From Hyphomonadaceae bacterium (GTDB lineage: Bacteria; Pseudomonadota; Alphaproteobacteria; Caulobacterales; Aquidulcibacteraceae): a stretch of 64,000 nucleotides of DNA. Below the pieces are notes generated by a model, which saw only the letters and a list, made by a program, of their open reading frames with translations, did no database searches and was not told the DNA's origin. Each line of letters begins with the position of its first letter. Position 1 is the first letter of the stretch. Below, in pieces: positions 25,340 through 33,418 of this stretch. The stretch is from contig JAIELJ010000012.1 of the NCBI GenBank assembly GCA_019753105.1, positions 186,001-250,000 of the forward strand, in the 5' to 3' direction. Made by a program: the position numbers and the translations under genes.

Positions 25340-26136
25340 GCGATGTGGCTGGGCGCATCTACGACGCTCTGGAGAAGCGCTTTGGTCGTGATCGGCTCTT
25401 CAAGGATGTCGATAATCTCCGCCCAGGTGCCGAGTTCGGCGAACACATCAAGGCATTACTTCCACGCTGCCGCGTGGCTTTGATCTTAATCGGTCCGAAT
25501 TGGGTGAACGCGGTCGATGAGGAGGGCCGGCGCCGGCTGGACGACCCCCACGATTGGGTGCGTGTGGAGATTGAGATCGCTTTGGCCGCTAGCGGGCTGG
25601 ATGTTGTGCCTGTTCTGGTGAACGGCGCGAGCATGCCGCGTGCCAACGAACTGCCGGAAAGCCTGCATCCGCTGTTGCGTCGTCACGCTGCCTCGATCCG
25701 ACCCGATCCGGATTTTCGTGACGACATTGATCGCCTCGCAACTGCTCTGCGCGCAAGCGTGCGCACAGGCTTGTTGGACCTAGGCGTCGCCAGCGCACAG
25801 CGCCAAGTAGTGGCCCCTAAGGTAGGGGCGTTCTGGCTTAGCTTGCTGAGTTTCGCTGGTGCGATCGCCGCCGTCGAGACCTGGTATATTCCAGTCGTTT
25901 GGGAATCGCGCCACCTGATCGGGGTGCCGTTCCCCGGAACGAGCTACGATGACGTAGAAGGATACTTCGTCGGGCTTCCTGATGTCGTTCAGGTCGCGTT
26001 GAGCTTTATTGGCGGCGGCTTAGTCTTTAGAGCGCTGACGGGGTCGAAGCCAACGCCAGCCGTTTTGCTGCTGTTGCTTTTCACAAGCCTCGTCGTTTGG
26101 TCCATCGCCAACTTTATGGCCAGTAGCGCGGTGTAG
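25294..26136 (+). CDS. TIR-domain membrane protein, N-terminus missing or altered
   Basis: From about 25327 the frame matches a bacterial TIR domain: RRDTRDVAGRIYDALEKRFG, RLFKDVDNLRPGAEF, ALILIGPNWV, RRRLDDPHDWVRVEIEIAL (with the putative catalytic Glu) and VVPVLVNGASMP. The first beta strand (usually F-I-S-Y-R-R) is absent; the upstream sequence in this frame is not protein-like. After the TIR domain come three predicted membrane helices. TIR proteins are often NAD-cleaving defence effectors. The start is uncertain (ATG 25294 or TTG 25216), and the gene may be inactive. Confidence 0.6.
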   Translation: MGALGRRPPVGRRDTRDVAGRIYDALEKRFGRDRLFKDVDNLRPGAEFGEHIKALLPRCRVALILIGPNWVNAVDEEGRRRLDDPHDWVRVEIEIALAASGLDVVPVLVNGASMPRANELPESLHPLLRRHAASIRPDPDFRDDIDRLATALRASVRTGLLDLGVASAQRQVVAPKVGAFWLSLLSFAGAIAAVETWYIPVVWESRHLIGVPFPGTSYDDVEGYFVGLPDVVQVALSFIGGGLVFRALTGSKPTPAVLLLLLFTSLVVWSIANFMASSAV

Positions 26137-26289
26137 GCTACTGCTAATCCGACACCGCAGATCTTTTTCCACTTTCTGAACGTGTTGACGCCGGCCGCTA
26201 CTGCTCTCACGGCAGTCTTGGCAGTCAAGCTGCAGCGGTCCACTGTCACTTAGTCGGAAAGCTAGGCTTTCAAGATTGCGCATCCCCGA

Positions 26290-26460
26290 TCTGTCTTCGG
26301 CGATGCCGCGCCGGATCGATGCAGACATTACGAACCACAAAGTTCGCGTGTCTCCGCCAGCCAGACTGCGAGGGGTAAGCCACTGGCTGCAATGGAGAGA
26401 GTAGGCCGGTCGCAGAATTTCGCGCTACGACGCACGCTGGCCCGTTCAAGCCACTCGCGC
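26290..26460 (+). repeat. Intergenic repeat family, alpha copy with an internal insertion
   Basis: The 5' tip TCTGTCTTCGGCGATGCC is separated from the alpha block (TAAGCCACTGGCTGCAATGG, then AGAGAGTAGGCCGGTCGCAG) by about 75 bases, twice the usual distance. It ends ACGCTGGCCCGTTCAAGC. The 420-base gap between the TIR and SCO genes holds nothing else that I recognise. Confidence 0.7.
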
Positions 26461-26555
26461 TTTCTGTGGCTGGCCCCGCAGGAAGCGCTTGCCGCGCATG
26501 CTTGGAGCGCGCGAGATGAAACCTGCTGATGCCTAAACTTACCACTGAGTGGGCA

Positions 26556-27215
26556 TTATCGACGGGCGCGCGCCAGAATGAATTGAGCGATGGCGGCGGG
26601 CGTCGCGTCGTGGCGCAGGTAGCCCGCAACTTCACCGGTTGGGTCGATCAGATAGATCGCCGACGTATGATTGATGCTGTGACCTTGCTCTCCGAGATCG
26701 GTACGCGGCGGCACGTGTTCGGCGCGAACGCGGAAGGCCGTGAAGGCTTGGCGCAACTGCGCCCGCGAACCGGTGAGGAAGCGTATGGAGCTAAACTGTT
26801 CCGCCAACGCTGACAGCGCCACTGTCCCGGAAGGACGGTGGTTGTGCGTGTTCGCCGGTGCCGCTTGTGAGCGAAGCCGGATGGGCGCGGCGGGCGCTTC
26901 GATCTCGACGAATACTGCTTGAGCCGCGACGCGGGCGGATCGCAAACGGGTGAGCGCGTCAGACAGGTTCGGTAAGGCCGTGGGGCAAGCAGAGCGGCAA
27001 TTGGCGTAGCCGAAGTACAGCAACGTCCAGAAACCGGCGAAGTTGGCGTCAGTGAAAGGCCTGCCAGCCAAATCGCTAAGCGCGATCGTGCCGCCCAGTG
27101 AGCCCGGCTCCGGTCCGACATAACCGTGGCTGTCGTCGCCGTGATTATGCTGCGCCCACGCGGCGCTCGAGAGCGCCGCCGCCGATAGCGACAAAAGGTA
27201 AGTACGTCGGTTCAT
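26556..27215 (-). CDS. SCO1/SenC-family copper chaperone
   Basis: This 219-residue protein has an N-terminal export signal (MNRRTYLLSLSAAALSSAAW, ending AQ) and a thioredoxin-like SCO domain. The copper motif is ANCRSACP (Cys73, Cys77), and the third ligand His is in the GHSINHTSAIYLIDPTG segment. SCO proteins deliver copper to cytochrome oxidase Cu-A or other copper enzymes. Its start overlaps the end of the oxidase gene by 4 bases, so here it probably metallates the multicopper oxidase. Confidence 0.88.
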   Translation of the reverse strand: MNRRTYLLSLSAAALSSAAWAQHNHGDDSHGYVGPEPGSLGGTIALSDLAGRPFTDANFAGFWTLLYFGYANCRSACPTALPNLSDALTRLRSARVAAQAVFVEIEAPAAPIRLRSQAAPANTHNHRPSGTVALSALAEQFSSIRFLTGSRAQLRQAFTAFRVRAEHVPPRTDLGEQGHSINHTSAIYLIDPTGEVAGYLRHDATPAAIAQFILARARR

Positions 27216-28237
27216 GTGACGATGATTCGAGTGTTGGCGACGCCGCGGCCGTTGTCGTGCACTTGCCGGCTGATCCAGTGTAGGAACTCGAAGCGCGCAT
27301 TGTAAGTCGCTGCGCGAGTTGGTTCGATCAGCAGGTCGTAACGTTGCGCCGAGGTCAATTCGAAGCGCTGGCCTGCGGGGATCGTGAAGGGACGCGACCA
27401 TGGCGAGCCGGGGCGCCCGAGCGCGCGCCCATCAACGCTGACGACGGTCGCGTCGATGCCCAGTTGTGTGCGCAGAATGCTGTAGCTCGCGTTCAGAAGA
27501 CGTATGAGGATACGGTCGCCGGTGCGTGCGCGCACAACGGCGCGCGGATCGGACATCGTGTTTGGCGCGAATGCGCCAGAGATTCCAAAATATTTGGGGT
27601 TGAAGCGATCCAGCCCCGCATCGTCGCCGCAGAGGCCAGCCTGGTGATCAAGTTCGCGCCAGCGCGGATCGAAATCGTCCAGCACCCAAGCTTTCTCGAC
27701 CGTGTAGGCAGGCCCGCCTTGCCATATACGTCCCGGGCCCTCCGGCGGATCGACAATCAACAGGCCGTACATGCCCATTTCGAAGTGCAGCACCGTGTTC
27801 TTGTGACAATGATAGAAATAGGTGCCGGGCTCATTAGGTTGAAATTGGTACGTGTAGCTGCCCGAAACTTCGAACGACGTGTGCCCGACGCCATCATTGA
27901 AGGGTGTGAGGTTCATGCCGTGATGGTGAATAGTGTGAGTGTTCGACCGAGAGTGAATCGTTGAGTGCACGACTTGGCCTTGGCGGACGCGCAAGGTGGG
28001 CGACGGCCACGCGTTAGTCTGCGGACGGTCCTCCCAATCGAACCGCCAGACTTCGATCTCACGGAAATCTGGTGTTGGCAGATCCAATCCAAAGCGAACG
28101 CCGAGTTCGAAACGGACATCAGGCTCCAGTCGATCGGGCGTTGGCGGGTTCGCTTGGAACACATCACAACCGAATGTCTCGAAGGTGGATGCCTCAGCGG
28201 CGGCCGTACCGGCGAAAATGTCGTCATCGTCGGGCAT
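27212..28237 (-). CDS. Multicopper oxidase, subunit or half protein B
   Basis: This 341-residue protein has cupredoxin domains and copper motifs HTIHHHGMNL (H-x-H-G type) and TYFYHCHKNTVLHFEMGMYG (HCH...H...GM). The start is M-P-D-D-D-D-I-F-A-G, 2 bases after the stop codon of oxidase gene A. It has no signal peptide of its own, so either it is exported with partner A, which has a twin-arginine signal, or it was once part of a longer product. It overlaps the SCO gene by 4 bases. Confidence 0.78.
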   Translation of the reverse strand: MPDDDDIFAGTAAAEASTFETFGCDVFQANPPTPDRLEPDVRFELGVRFGLDLPTPDFREIEVWRFDWEDRPQTNAWPSPTLRVRQGQVVHSTIHSRSNTHTIHHHGMNLTPFNDGVGHTSFEVSGSYTYQFQPNEPGTYFYHCHKNTVLHFEMGMYGLLIVDPPEGPGRIWQGGPAYTVEKAWVLDDFDPRWRELDHQAGLCGDDAGLDRFNPKYFGISGAFAPNTMSDPRAVVRARTGDRILIRLLNASYSILRTQLGIDATVVSVDGRALGRPGSPWSRPFTIPAGQRFELTSAQRYDLLIEPTRAATYNARFEFLHWISRQVHDNGRGVANTRIIVT

Positions 28238-28239
28238 GA

Positions 28240-29339
28240 TCAGCGCTCCGCTGGCGTGGTGGGGCCAAGGAGTTCCCAATCGGTTATGATTCCTTGGGGA
28301 TAGTTGCCGCCGCCGGCCGTCTGCGACATCTCAGTGTGACAGTGCATTGGATACTTCAGAGGGAAGCGCTCTTGGACCGGTGGGTAGGCGGCGTAGGGAA
28401 TGTCGTTTGGCCGCTTGAATGGCAGCAGGATATCTTTGCGATCAAGCGGCGCCATAACCCAGGTGTCGCGTTCGATAATGTTGTCGCGCAGGACCTGCAC
28501 GCCTTGGGCGTTTATACCTGACAGTTCGAACACGTGATTGCCGTGGATGTGCGGGGAGTGTGTGGCGAGGCCGGCGTTGGCGACCCGAAAGATCAACGGT
28601 TCACCCAGGTAGCCGTCCGCACATGTGGCCGGATCGTGCGATGCATCGAACCCGCTCTTGCCGTTAAGGGTGAAGTAGCGGGGTGCAAACGTACGCAACA
28701 CGGTAGATGGATCGATGGCTTGTCCAGCATCGACTCGTCGGTTCAGCACCGGATCGATCTGTGAGAACAACCAGACGCGTTCGCGATGCGCGCGCCAGGG
28801 CAATCCGGGAAACTCTGTTGATGGGCCCAGCGCGTCAAAAAGCGCAGCGATGGCTGGCGTCTGAAGCGCGCGCGAGAACGGCGTCAGAGCGCCCGCGTTT
28901 GTAGTCGGCGTGCGCGGCGCGACAACAAAGGCACCGAAGAGCCCCAGCAGGCGGTTCACCGGCGCACGCGTGTGATCGATATAAAGGTAGGTACCGCCGC
29001 GCGCGGCGCGGTGAACGAGACGCTGCGCGCAGTCCCTGGTGCGATTGCCGAAATTGTCGCGGCAGGCACTCCTGGAATGGCGAAGCCGTGCGAACGCGCA
29101 TCATTGTTAAGAACCGTGATCGAGACTTGATCGCCCTCGACTGCGCGCAGCGTTGGACGCGGCCCACCCTGACCAAAGAATAGAATCTGAAAGACCACTT
29201 CGCCGTCGATCATCTCGACGTCAGCGGCTTCGATGCTCAGCGAAGCGGAGACTGCCGCAGCATACGCACTCGGCGCGCCACCAAATACGCAAGCGGCGCC
29301 GGCTGCGAAGCCATATTGAAGAAATTTTCTGCGATCCAC
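28240..29339 (-). pseudogene. Multicopper oxidase A with Tat signal, frameshifted
   Basis: It starts at a GTG after a CGGGGGGCGAAC leader with a twin-arginine signal (DRRKFLQYGFAAGAACVFGG). A first cupredoxin domain follows, and the frame ends at 28956. A one-base change in the GC-rich run near 29003 (reading A-A-G-T-Y-L-Y-I-D-H-T) restores the second frame, which runs to 28240 and carries HSPHIHGNHVFEL and MHCHTEMSQTAGG. The 1100-base length is not a multiple of three. The HCH motif lacks the usual later type-1 His. Mutation or sequencing error. Confidence 0.75.
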
Positions 29340-29344
29340 GTTCG

Positions 29345-29834
29345 CCCCCCGAGGGAATAAAAGTGCGAGCGGCGGAAAGTTTGCGACTTCATTCGCCCAG
29401 CTGGCGAGTTCACGTAATGGCAGGTTCGCGCGCCCGCTTGCTGCGCCTCCGACGGTGCGCTGAGCAGCACCATACATTGGGGCAGGACGGACACCCGACC
29501 GCAGCTGTGATCGGGCGAAGAGTTGTGCGAATTTGCGACGTTCGCTCTGCAAACTTCCGACAGCGCTAGCGAACTCCGCGAGACGCCGACGCCGCAGGTT
29601 AGCGGAATTACGCAAGACGACTGAACGCGCGCCAGACTTTGAGGTGCCGGGATAGCGCTCGAATGAAAAGCCGCTCCGTGCGGGGGACGCTCGGAGCGGC
29701 AAAGCAATCAAGCCTTCCGCAGTTTTTGGTTGCGGGCAACTGATTGATCAGCGCGTTGGCGCTGGTGTCAGAAGCCAAGCACTTCGAAAGCTGACGAGCA
29801 TTGACCCTTATCAATTGCTCGATGGCCTAAGGTC
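29345..29834. other. Intergenic region upstream of the oxidase operon
   Basis: About 490 bases lie between the oxidase A start and the next repeat copy. No convincing protein-coding frame is seen on either strand. It holds one terminator-like hairpin at 29670-29700 and presumably the operon promoter. Confidence 0.4.
29670..29700 (-). terminator. Terminator-like hairpin with no gene in front of it
   Basis: GCCGCTCCG and CGGAGCGGC arms form a perfect 9-bp stem with a 13-base loop. On the minus strand it is followed by TTTTC, as in an intrinsic terminator. No protein-coding gene ends here, so it may close a small RNA or be a decayed gene's terminator. Confidence 0.45.
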
Positions 29835-29952
29835 ACAATTCAGCGAGATCACGTCATTGCTGCGTGCACTAAGCCACTGACCGCAATCGAGAGAGTAGGC
29901 CAGTCGCAGAATTTGTCGTTATGTCGGGCTCTGGCCCGTTTGCGACATTGGC
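29835..29952 (+). repeat. Intergenic repeat family, alpha copy
   Basis: It contains CATTGCTGCGTGCACTAAGC, CACTGACCGCAATCGAGAGA and GTAGGCCAGTCGCAGAATTT, then TCTGGCCCGTTTGCGACATT. The hairpin block is nearly identical to the copy at 35345 (both with GTCGTTATGTCGGGCTCTGG), so these two are recent relatives. Confidence 0.82.
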
Positions 29953-30020
29953 AACTTGGGGTCTTGCGGTCGAGGTAGAGGTTCTTCACGCTGGACGTTG
30001 GTGGTCTAGGTGAGGGGCTA

Positions 30021-30536
30021 ATGCTGATCCGTCGCGTTTCAATTTCCGCATTTCTGATAGCTGTTTGCTTGGTCGCAGCGAGTTGCAATCGCACGACCGA
30101 CGCCGAGACGGCGGCCCCTTTCGTTGCCGCCGGTGGTGAGGCCCAAATCCGGAATGCGCTCGCGCAGGATGATCCAGCGCTCGCGGCATTCGGGGTGGTG
30201 AGGTTTAACGACCTTCCGGACATCTCGAATGTTGCCGCCGTGCGCTTGTTCGGTATAGGCGGCGGCGACCAGGCTATGAACGGTCTTAGGGTCTATCTGG
30301 GTTTCGTCTCGGCGCATGATGAGAGAGGGTTTCTCCTCGGCGACTTCTACGACTATCGCGTGATTACCGCATCGCCGGGGCGCATTGATTTGGAAATCGA
30401 TGAAGATGTCATGGATGACGCGGGTCAAATCAGTCAGCTCACACGTCGCGTCATCGTCTCCTGGACCGAGCTGGAGCAAGAGCCATCTCCCAATCCGGAA
30501 TTCCCAACAACGGTGACGATAACGCCTGCACAATAG
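30021..30536 (+). CDS. Hypothetical lipoprotein
   Basis: This 171-residue protein has a lipoprotein signal ending V-A-A-S-C (Cys22). The mature part is acidic and beta-rich (RVYLGFVSAHDERGFLLGDF, then YDYRVITASPGRIDLEI) with no recognised family. A second lipoprotein gene follows closely, so the two are likely one operon. Confidence 0.65.
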   Translation: MLIRRVSISAFLIAVCLVAASCNRTTDAETAAPFVAAGGEAQIRNALAQDDPALAAFGVVRFNDLPDISNVAAVRLFGIGGGDQAMNGLRVYLGFVSAHDERGFLLGDFYDYRVITASPGRIDLEIDEDVMDDAGQISQLTRRVIVSWTELEQEPSPNPEFPTTVTITPAQ

Positions 30537-30572
30537 CAGTTGGGTCTTGGGATGGTTCAAAGGGGCACGGTC

Positions 30573-31379
30573 GTGCGTAAACTTGTTTCGATGAGCGCGC
30601 TCTTGTTTGCAGTGTTCTGCGCAGTTGGGTGTTCGACGCTAGCGTCCAGACCAGACCGATCTCCAAGTACCGCCGCAGGGCCCGCATCTTCCGCCGGTGG
30701 CGCGGAACAAAGCCCTGACGCTGAGGCGCAACCAGACCGTCAGGCCGTGGATGATCAAATCCCTTCGTCCTTTCGCGACTGCTCGGAATGCCCAACCATG
30801 GTGCGCATTCCCGGTCAGTCGTTCGCTGTCAGCCAATACGAAGTGACGTTTGACGAATGGGACGCTTGCGTCGCGGCCGGCGGTTGCAATGGCTATAGGC
30901 CAGGTGACCGAGACTGGGGCCGCGGCAATCGTCCGGTGATTTATGTGTCATGGGACGATGCGCAAGCCTTTGCCCAATGGCTGAGCCAACGCACGGGGCA
31001 GCGCTATAGGTTGCTGACTGAAGCGGAGTGGGAATACGCGGCGCGGGCAGGAACGACAACGACCTATTCTTGGGGCGATCAAGACCCAGTTTGCGATCTG
31101 CGCGCGCGCAATGGCGCAAACTTCGCCGCCTGCGATGATGACCGGACAAGGCCTGTTGGGGCGTTCCAGCCAAACGGTTTTGGTCTCTACGACGTTCACG
31201 GCAACGTTTCGGAGTGGGTGGAGGAGTGCTACGAGCCAAGCTGCATCTATGACGGCCGCGTGTTTCGAGGGGGGTCCTGGGATCGCCCCTCATCGGACGT
31301 CGATTCCGCGAGCCGCGGCTGGAATGAACAAGACGCTCGGGGCAACCTCATTGGGTTCCGCATCGCCAGGATCAATTGA
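30573..31379 (+). CDS. Formylglycine-generating enzyme (SUMF1)-fold lipoprotein
   Basis: It starts at a GTG with AAAGGGG upstream. The signal peptide ends A-V-G-C (Cys20). Residues about 75-268 have the SUMF1/FGE fold: VSQYEVTFDEWDACV, NRPVIYVSWDDAQAFAQWLS, YRLLTEAEWEYAARAG, GLYDVHGNVSEWVEECY and RVFRGGSWD. In true formylglycine-generating enzymes this fold oxidises a sulfatase Cys; many bacterial members are non-catalytic or have other roles. No sulfatase lies nearby, so a different envelope role is more likely. Confidence 0.82.
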   Translation: MRKLVSMSALLFAVFCAVGCSTLASRPDRSPSTAAGPASSAGGAEQSPDAEAQPDRQAVDDQIPSSFRDCSECPTMVRIPGQSFAVSQYEVTFDEWDACVAAGGCNGYRPGDRDWGRGNRPVIYVSWDDAQAFAQWLSQRTGQRYRLLTEAEWEYAARAGTTTTYSWGDQDPVCDLRARNGANFAACDDDRTRPVGAFQPNGFGLYDVHGNVSEWVEECYEPSCIYDGRVFRGGSWDRPSSDVDSASRGWNEQDARGNLIGFRIARIN

Positions 31380-31480
31380 AAATCTTCTCTCGTTACTGAC
31401 CGGCGTCTTGGGCGTCTTTACTCGGCGGGCTGTGGCGTAGTCTCGCAGTTGTGCGGTCGACAGAGGTTTTGAAATCTTCG

Positions 31481-31590
31481 AATGTCGCTTTCCGGCGAAC
31501 GCGAGCCAGTGGAGCAGGGCACAAGCCAATGTCCGAGTTGGATCGACAATGCCAGTCGCTGAATTGTCGTTTTGCGCTCGAGCCCGACAC
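31481..31590 (+). repeat. Intergenic repeat family, gamma copy, diverged 3' end
   Basis: It starts AATGTCGCTTTCCGGCGAAC, then GAGCCAGTGGAGCAGGGCAC and TCGACAATGCCAGTCGCTGA. It ends GCTCGAGCCCGACACG instead of the usual GGCCC block. Confidence 0.7.
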
Positions 31591-31641
31591 GCGCTAACGA
31601 GTGGCCGATGAAGTCTAACCCCCGAATATCCCCGCCAATGA

Positions 31642-31716
31642 CGGCGGGTAGCTTAACGGTTAGAGCGGGCGCCTTATAAGCGCTTGATCCGGGTTCAACT
31701 CCCGGCCTGCCGACCA
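31642..31716 (+). tRNA. tRNA-Ile (anticodon UAU)
   Basis: This is a 75-base cloverleaf. The acceptor arm is CGGCGGG/CCTGCCG with one G-T pair, the D stem GCTT/GAGC, and the anticodon stem GGCGC/GCGCT with loop CTTATAA. The T stem is CCGGG/CCCGG with loop TTCAACT, followed by discriminator A and an encoded CCA. The loop places TAT at positions 34-36, which reads AUA codons as isoleucine. Most bacteria read AUA with a lysidine-modified CAU tRNA instead, so this isoacceptor is unusual. The repeat copy starts on the next base after CCA. Confidence 0.88.
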
Positions 31717-31834
31717 GGCATCTTTCGGCGACAAGCGACGCGGTTCAGGCCTGACGCGCGTGGCACGAATTGAGTGCCTAGGCCATTCGTGACTTTGTAC
31801 GCGATGGCCGATGTTGGCCCAAAGCTGCCGTTGC
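31717..31834 (+). repeat. Intergenic repeat family, beta copy abutting a tRNA
   Basis: It starts directly after the tRNA CCA end with GGCATCTTTCGGCGACAAG. It continues GGCACGAATTGAGTGCCTAG and GCCATTCGTGACTTTGTACG, then ATGTTGGCCCAAAGCTGCCG. GGCCAT/ATGGCC form the internal stem. Confidence 0.82.
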
Positions 31835-31849
31835 GGCTTGCCCATCTGA

Positions 31850-32731
31850 TTACTGTCTCAAGACGATGCGATCGCCACTCCTGCTGAGTGTTTCTTGAAT
31901 CCACTCTGCGTAGTGGGAGAGGCGCACATTGTATGCCGGTTGGCCATAGCGACTGCCAGGCTGGCGAACATCAACATCGCCGCCCTTCCAGGATATCAAT
32001 CCTGCCAAGGTCCAATGTCCCCGAACGCGGATGAGGACAGGTCCACCGCTGTCGCCACTGCCGCCCATGCCTTCAAGGCGATGGGCGCGCCGCCCGTCGT
32101 CAAACGTGTAGACGATCCAACGCCCATCAGCGGCATCAATTCTGTTGAATGCTCGCCGTAACACGCCTCGTTGAGGACTCCCCTGAACCACACCAGACAA
32201 GCCAGTTCCGGTAGCGCCCTTTCCGAACAATTGCGCTGTTCTGCCCACCTCCCCGTTCCCGCTGTAGATTCGGATTGGTTCGATATCGTTGATGGGCTGA
32301 GACAGCCTGATCAACGCAACATCATCAATTCCAGCAAGAAACTGATTGATTTCCAGGGCCCTCCCGGTTTCAAGAGCTCTTTGAACGATATCGCCGGGGA
32401 CGCTCCGATATCCTGGATGAATTTCGATATGGTCCACCTCTCGGGGGACCCCACCGATTGTGACGGAATGTACCTCGCCTTGGATGGTGTGGGCTGCCGT
32501 CACGACCCAGCGTGGAGCAATCAGCACGCCGTGGCCAACGTTTGGCATGTCTACAAGCTGAGGAATGTCCGGCGCGCGGGCCTGGTATCGCTCGTCCACG
32601 ACATCATGACGTACAACAATGGCTGATGCTGGCCCGTGCGCAGAAACGAGCAGGACACCTATCGCTAGCAGCGGCGATAGAGTTTCACGATTTCGGGCCT
32701 CTCGTTGCAGATGTTGCCGCCGCATGCGCAT
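31850..32731 (-). CDS. Trypsin-like (S1 family) secreted serine protease
   Basis: This is about 293 residues from the ATG at M-R-M-R-R-Q-H-L. A signal peptide (LSPLLAIGVLLVSAHGPASA) precedes the protease domain. The triad is intact: His in WVVTAAHT, Asp in DDVALIRL and Ser in GSGDSGGPV. A C-terminal YAEWIQETL helix closes the domain as in S1 proteases. No PDZ domain, so not DegP-like. Probably exported to the periplasm or outside. Confidence 0.85.
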   Translation of the reverse strand: MRMRRQHLQREARNRETLSPLLAIGVLLVSAHGPASAIVVRHDVVDERYQARAPDIPQLVDMPNVGHGVLIAPRWVVTAAHTIQGEVHSVTIGGVPREVDHIEIHPGYRSVPGDIVQRALETGRALEINQFLAGIDDVALIRLSQPINDIEPIRIYSGNGEVGRTAQLFGKGATGTGLSGVVQGSPQRGVLRRAFNRIDAADGRWIVYTFDDGRRAHRLEGMGGSGDSGGPVLIRVRGHWTLAGLISWKGGDVDVRQPGSRYGQPAYNVRLSHYAEWIQETLSRSGDRIVLRQ

Positions 32732-32954
32732 GTGACGGTACAGAATAATACAAGCAGCACCCCCAGGGTAGGCTGCGATATTAGGATGCACGCGATGGCG
32801 TGCAAGCGCGCGCCGGTCGCGCCACGCATTTGATGAGCCTGTTCACGAATGGTCCAAAGTCGACAATAACGACATGCGACGACAATGCGCATGATTGACA
32901 TTTTTGCTGGTGAAACCGCTCCTGACCGCCTCCGGGTTGACAGTGCCAGTGAAG

Positions 32955-33027
32955 TCGTCTGTCGGCGAACTCACGCCGTAGCGCGCCAAGGCTGATCAAT
33001 GTCTCGAATTGAGCAATCGGGCCGGTT
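32955..33027 (+). repeat. Intergenic repeat family, beta copy, 3' part missing
   Basis: It shows GTCTGTCGGCGAACTCACG, CCGTAGCGCGCCAAGGCTGA and CTCGAATTGAGCAATCGGGC. It is cut where the 3' end of the convergent small gene begins. Confidence 0.65.
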
Positions 33028-33235
33028 AGGCGTTGGCGGCTTCCGCTGGCGTCGGCGCAGATTCCCAAGCACTATCTGGCGTCACGCGCGTCCAAGCAGT
33101 CTCGGGAGCAGTGCGGCTCAGGACATCGACCGTGCCCTTTCGCTCGGCACGCCAGCCTGGATATGGAGTGCCGCCGTAAATCTGCTTCCAGATGCGTTCG
33201 AGCTGATCGTTCGGGATGTCCATAACGATAAGCAT
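33026..33235 (-). CDS. Small hypothetical protein
   Basis: A 69-residue frame starts M-L-I-V-M-D-I-P-N-D with GGGGG about 6 bases upstream. It is soluble, with a helical start (NDQLERIWKQIYGGTPYPGW) and an Ala/Pro-rich end. Family not recognised; the stop lies at the truncated end of a repeat copy. Confidence 0.5.
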   Translation of the reverse strand: MLIVMDIPNDQLERIWKQIYGGTPYPGWRAERKGTVDVLSRTAPETAWTRVTPDSAWESAPTPAEAANA

Positions 33236-33267
33236 GGCCCCCAGCGCGCATCATAACAAGACGCGGC

Positions 33268-33335
33268 AAGCGGCAGCTTTCGGCGATCTCGCGCCGAAGC
33301 GCGCGCAGTATTACCGGCGACACGATTGTACCGAC
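33268..33335 (+). repeat. 5' fragment of the intergenic repeat
   Basis: It contains AAGCGGCAGCTTTCGGCGAT, then CTCGCGCCGAAGCGCG, which is the 5' tip and first block. The hairpin and 3' end are absent. Confidence 0.5.
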
Positions 33336-33418
33336 CCAGCCCTTCGAAATTGGAATGGCTCGTGGGCGGGTATTGCCCGTGATTTGCTTGAGTGAGTGCT
33401 ACGCGTAGAATTGATCGC

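Noticed and set aside
30573-31379. Sulfatase-activating formylglycine enzyme role
   Set aside because: No sulfatase gene nearby and the protein is a lipoprotein; only the fold is supported.
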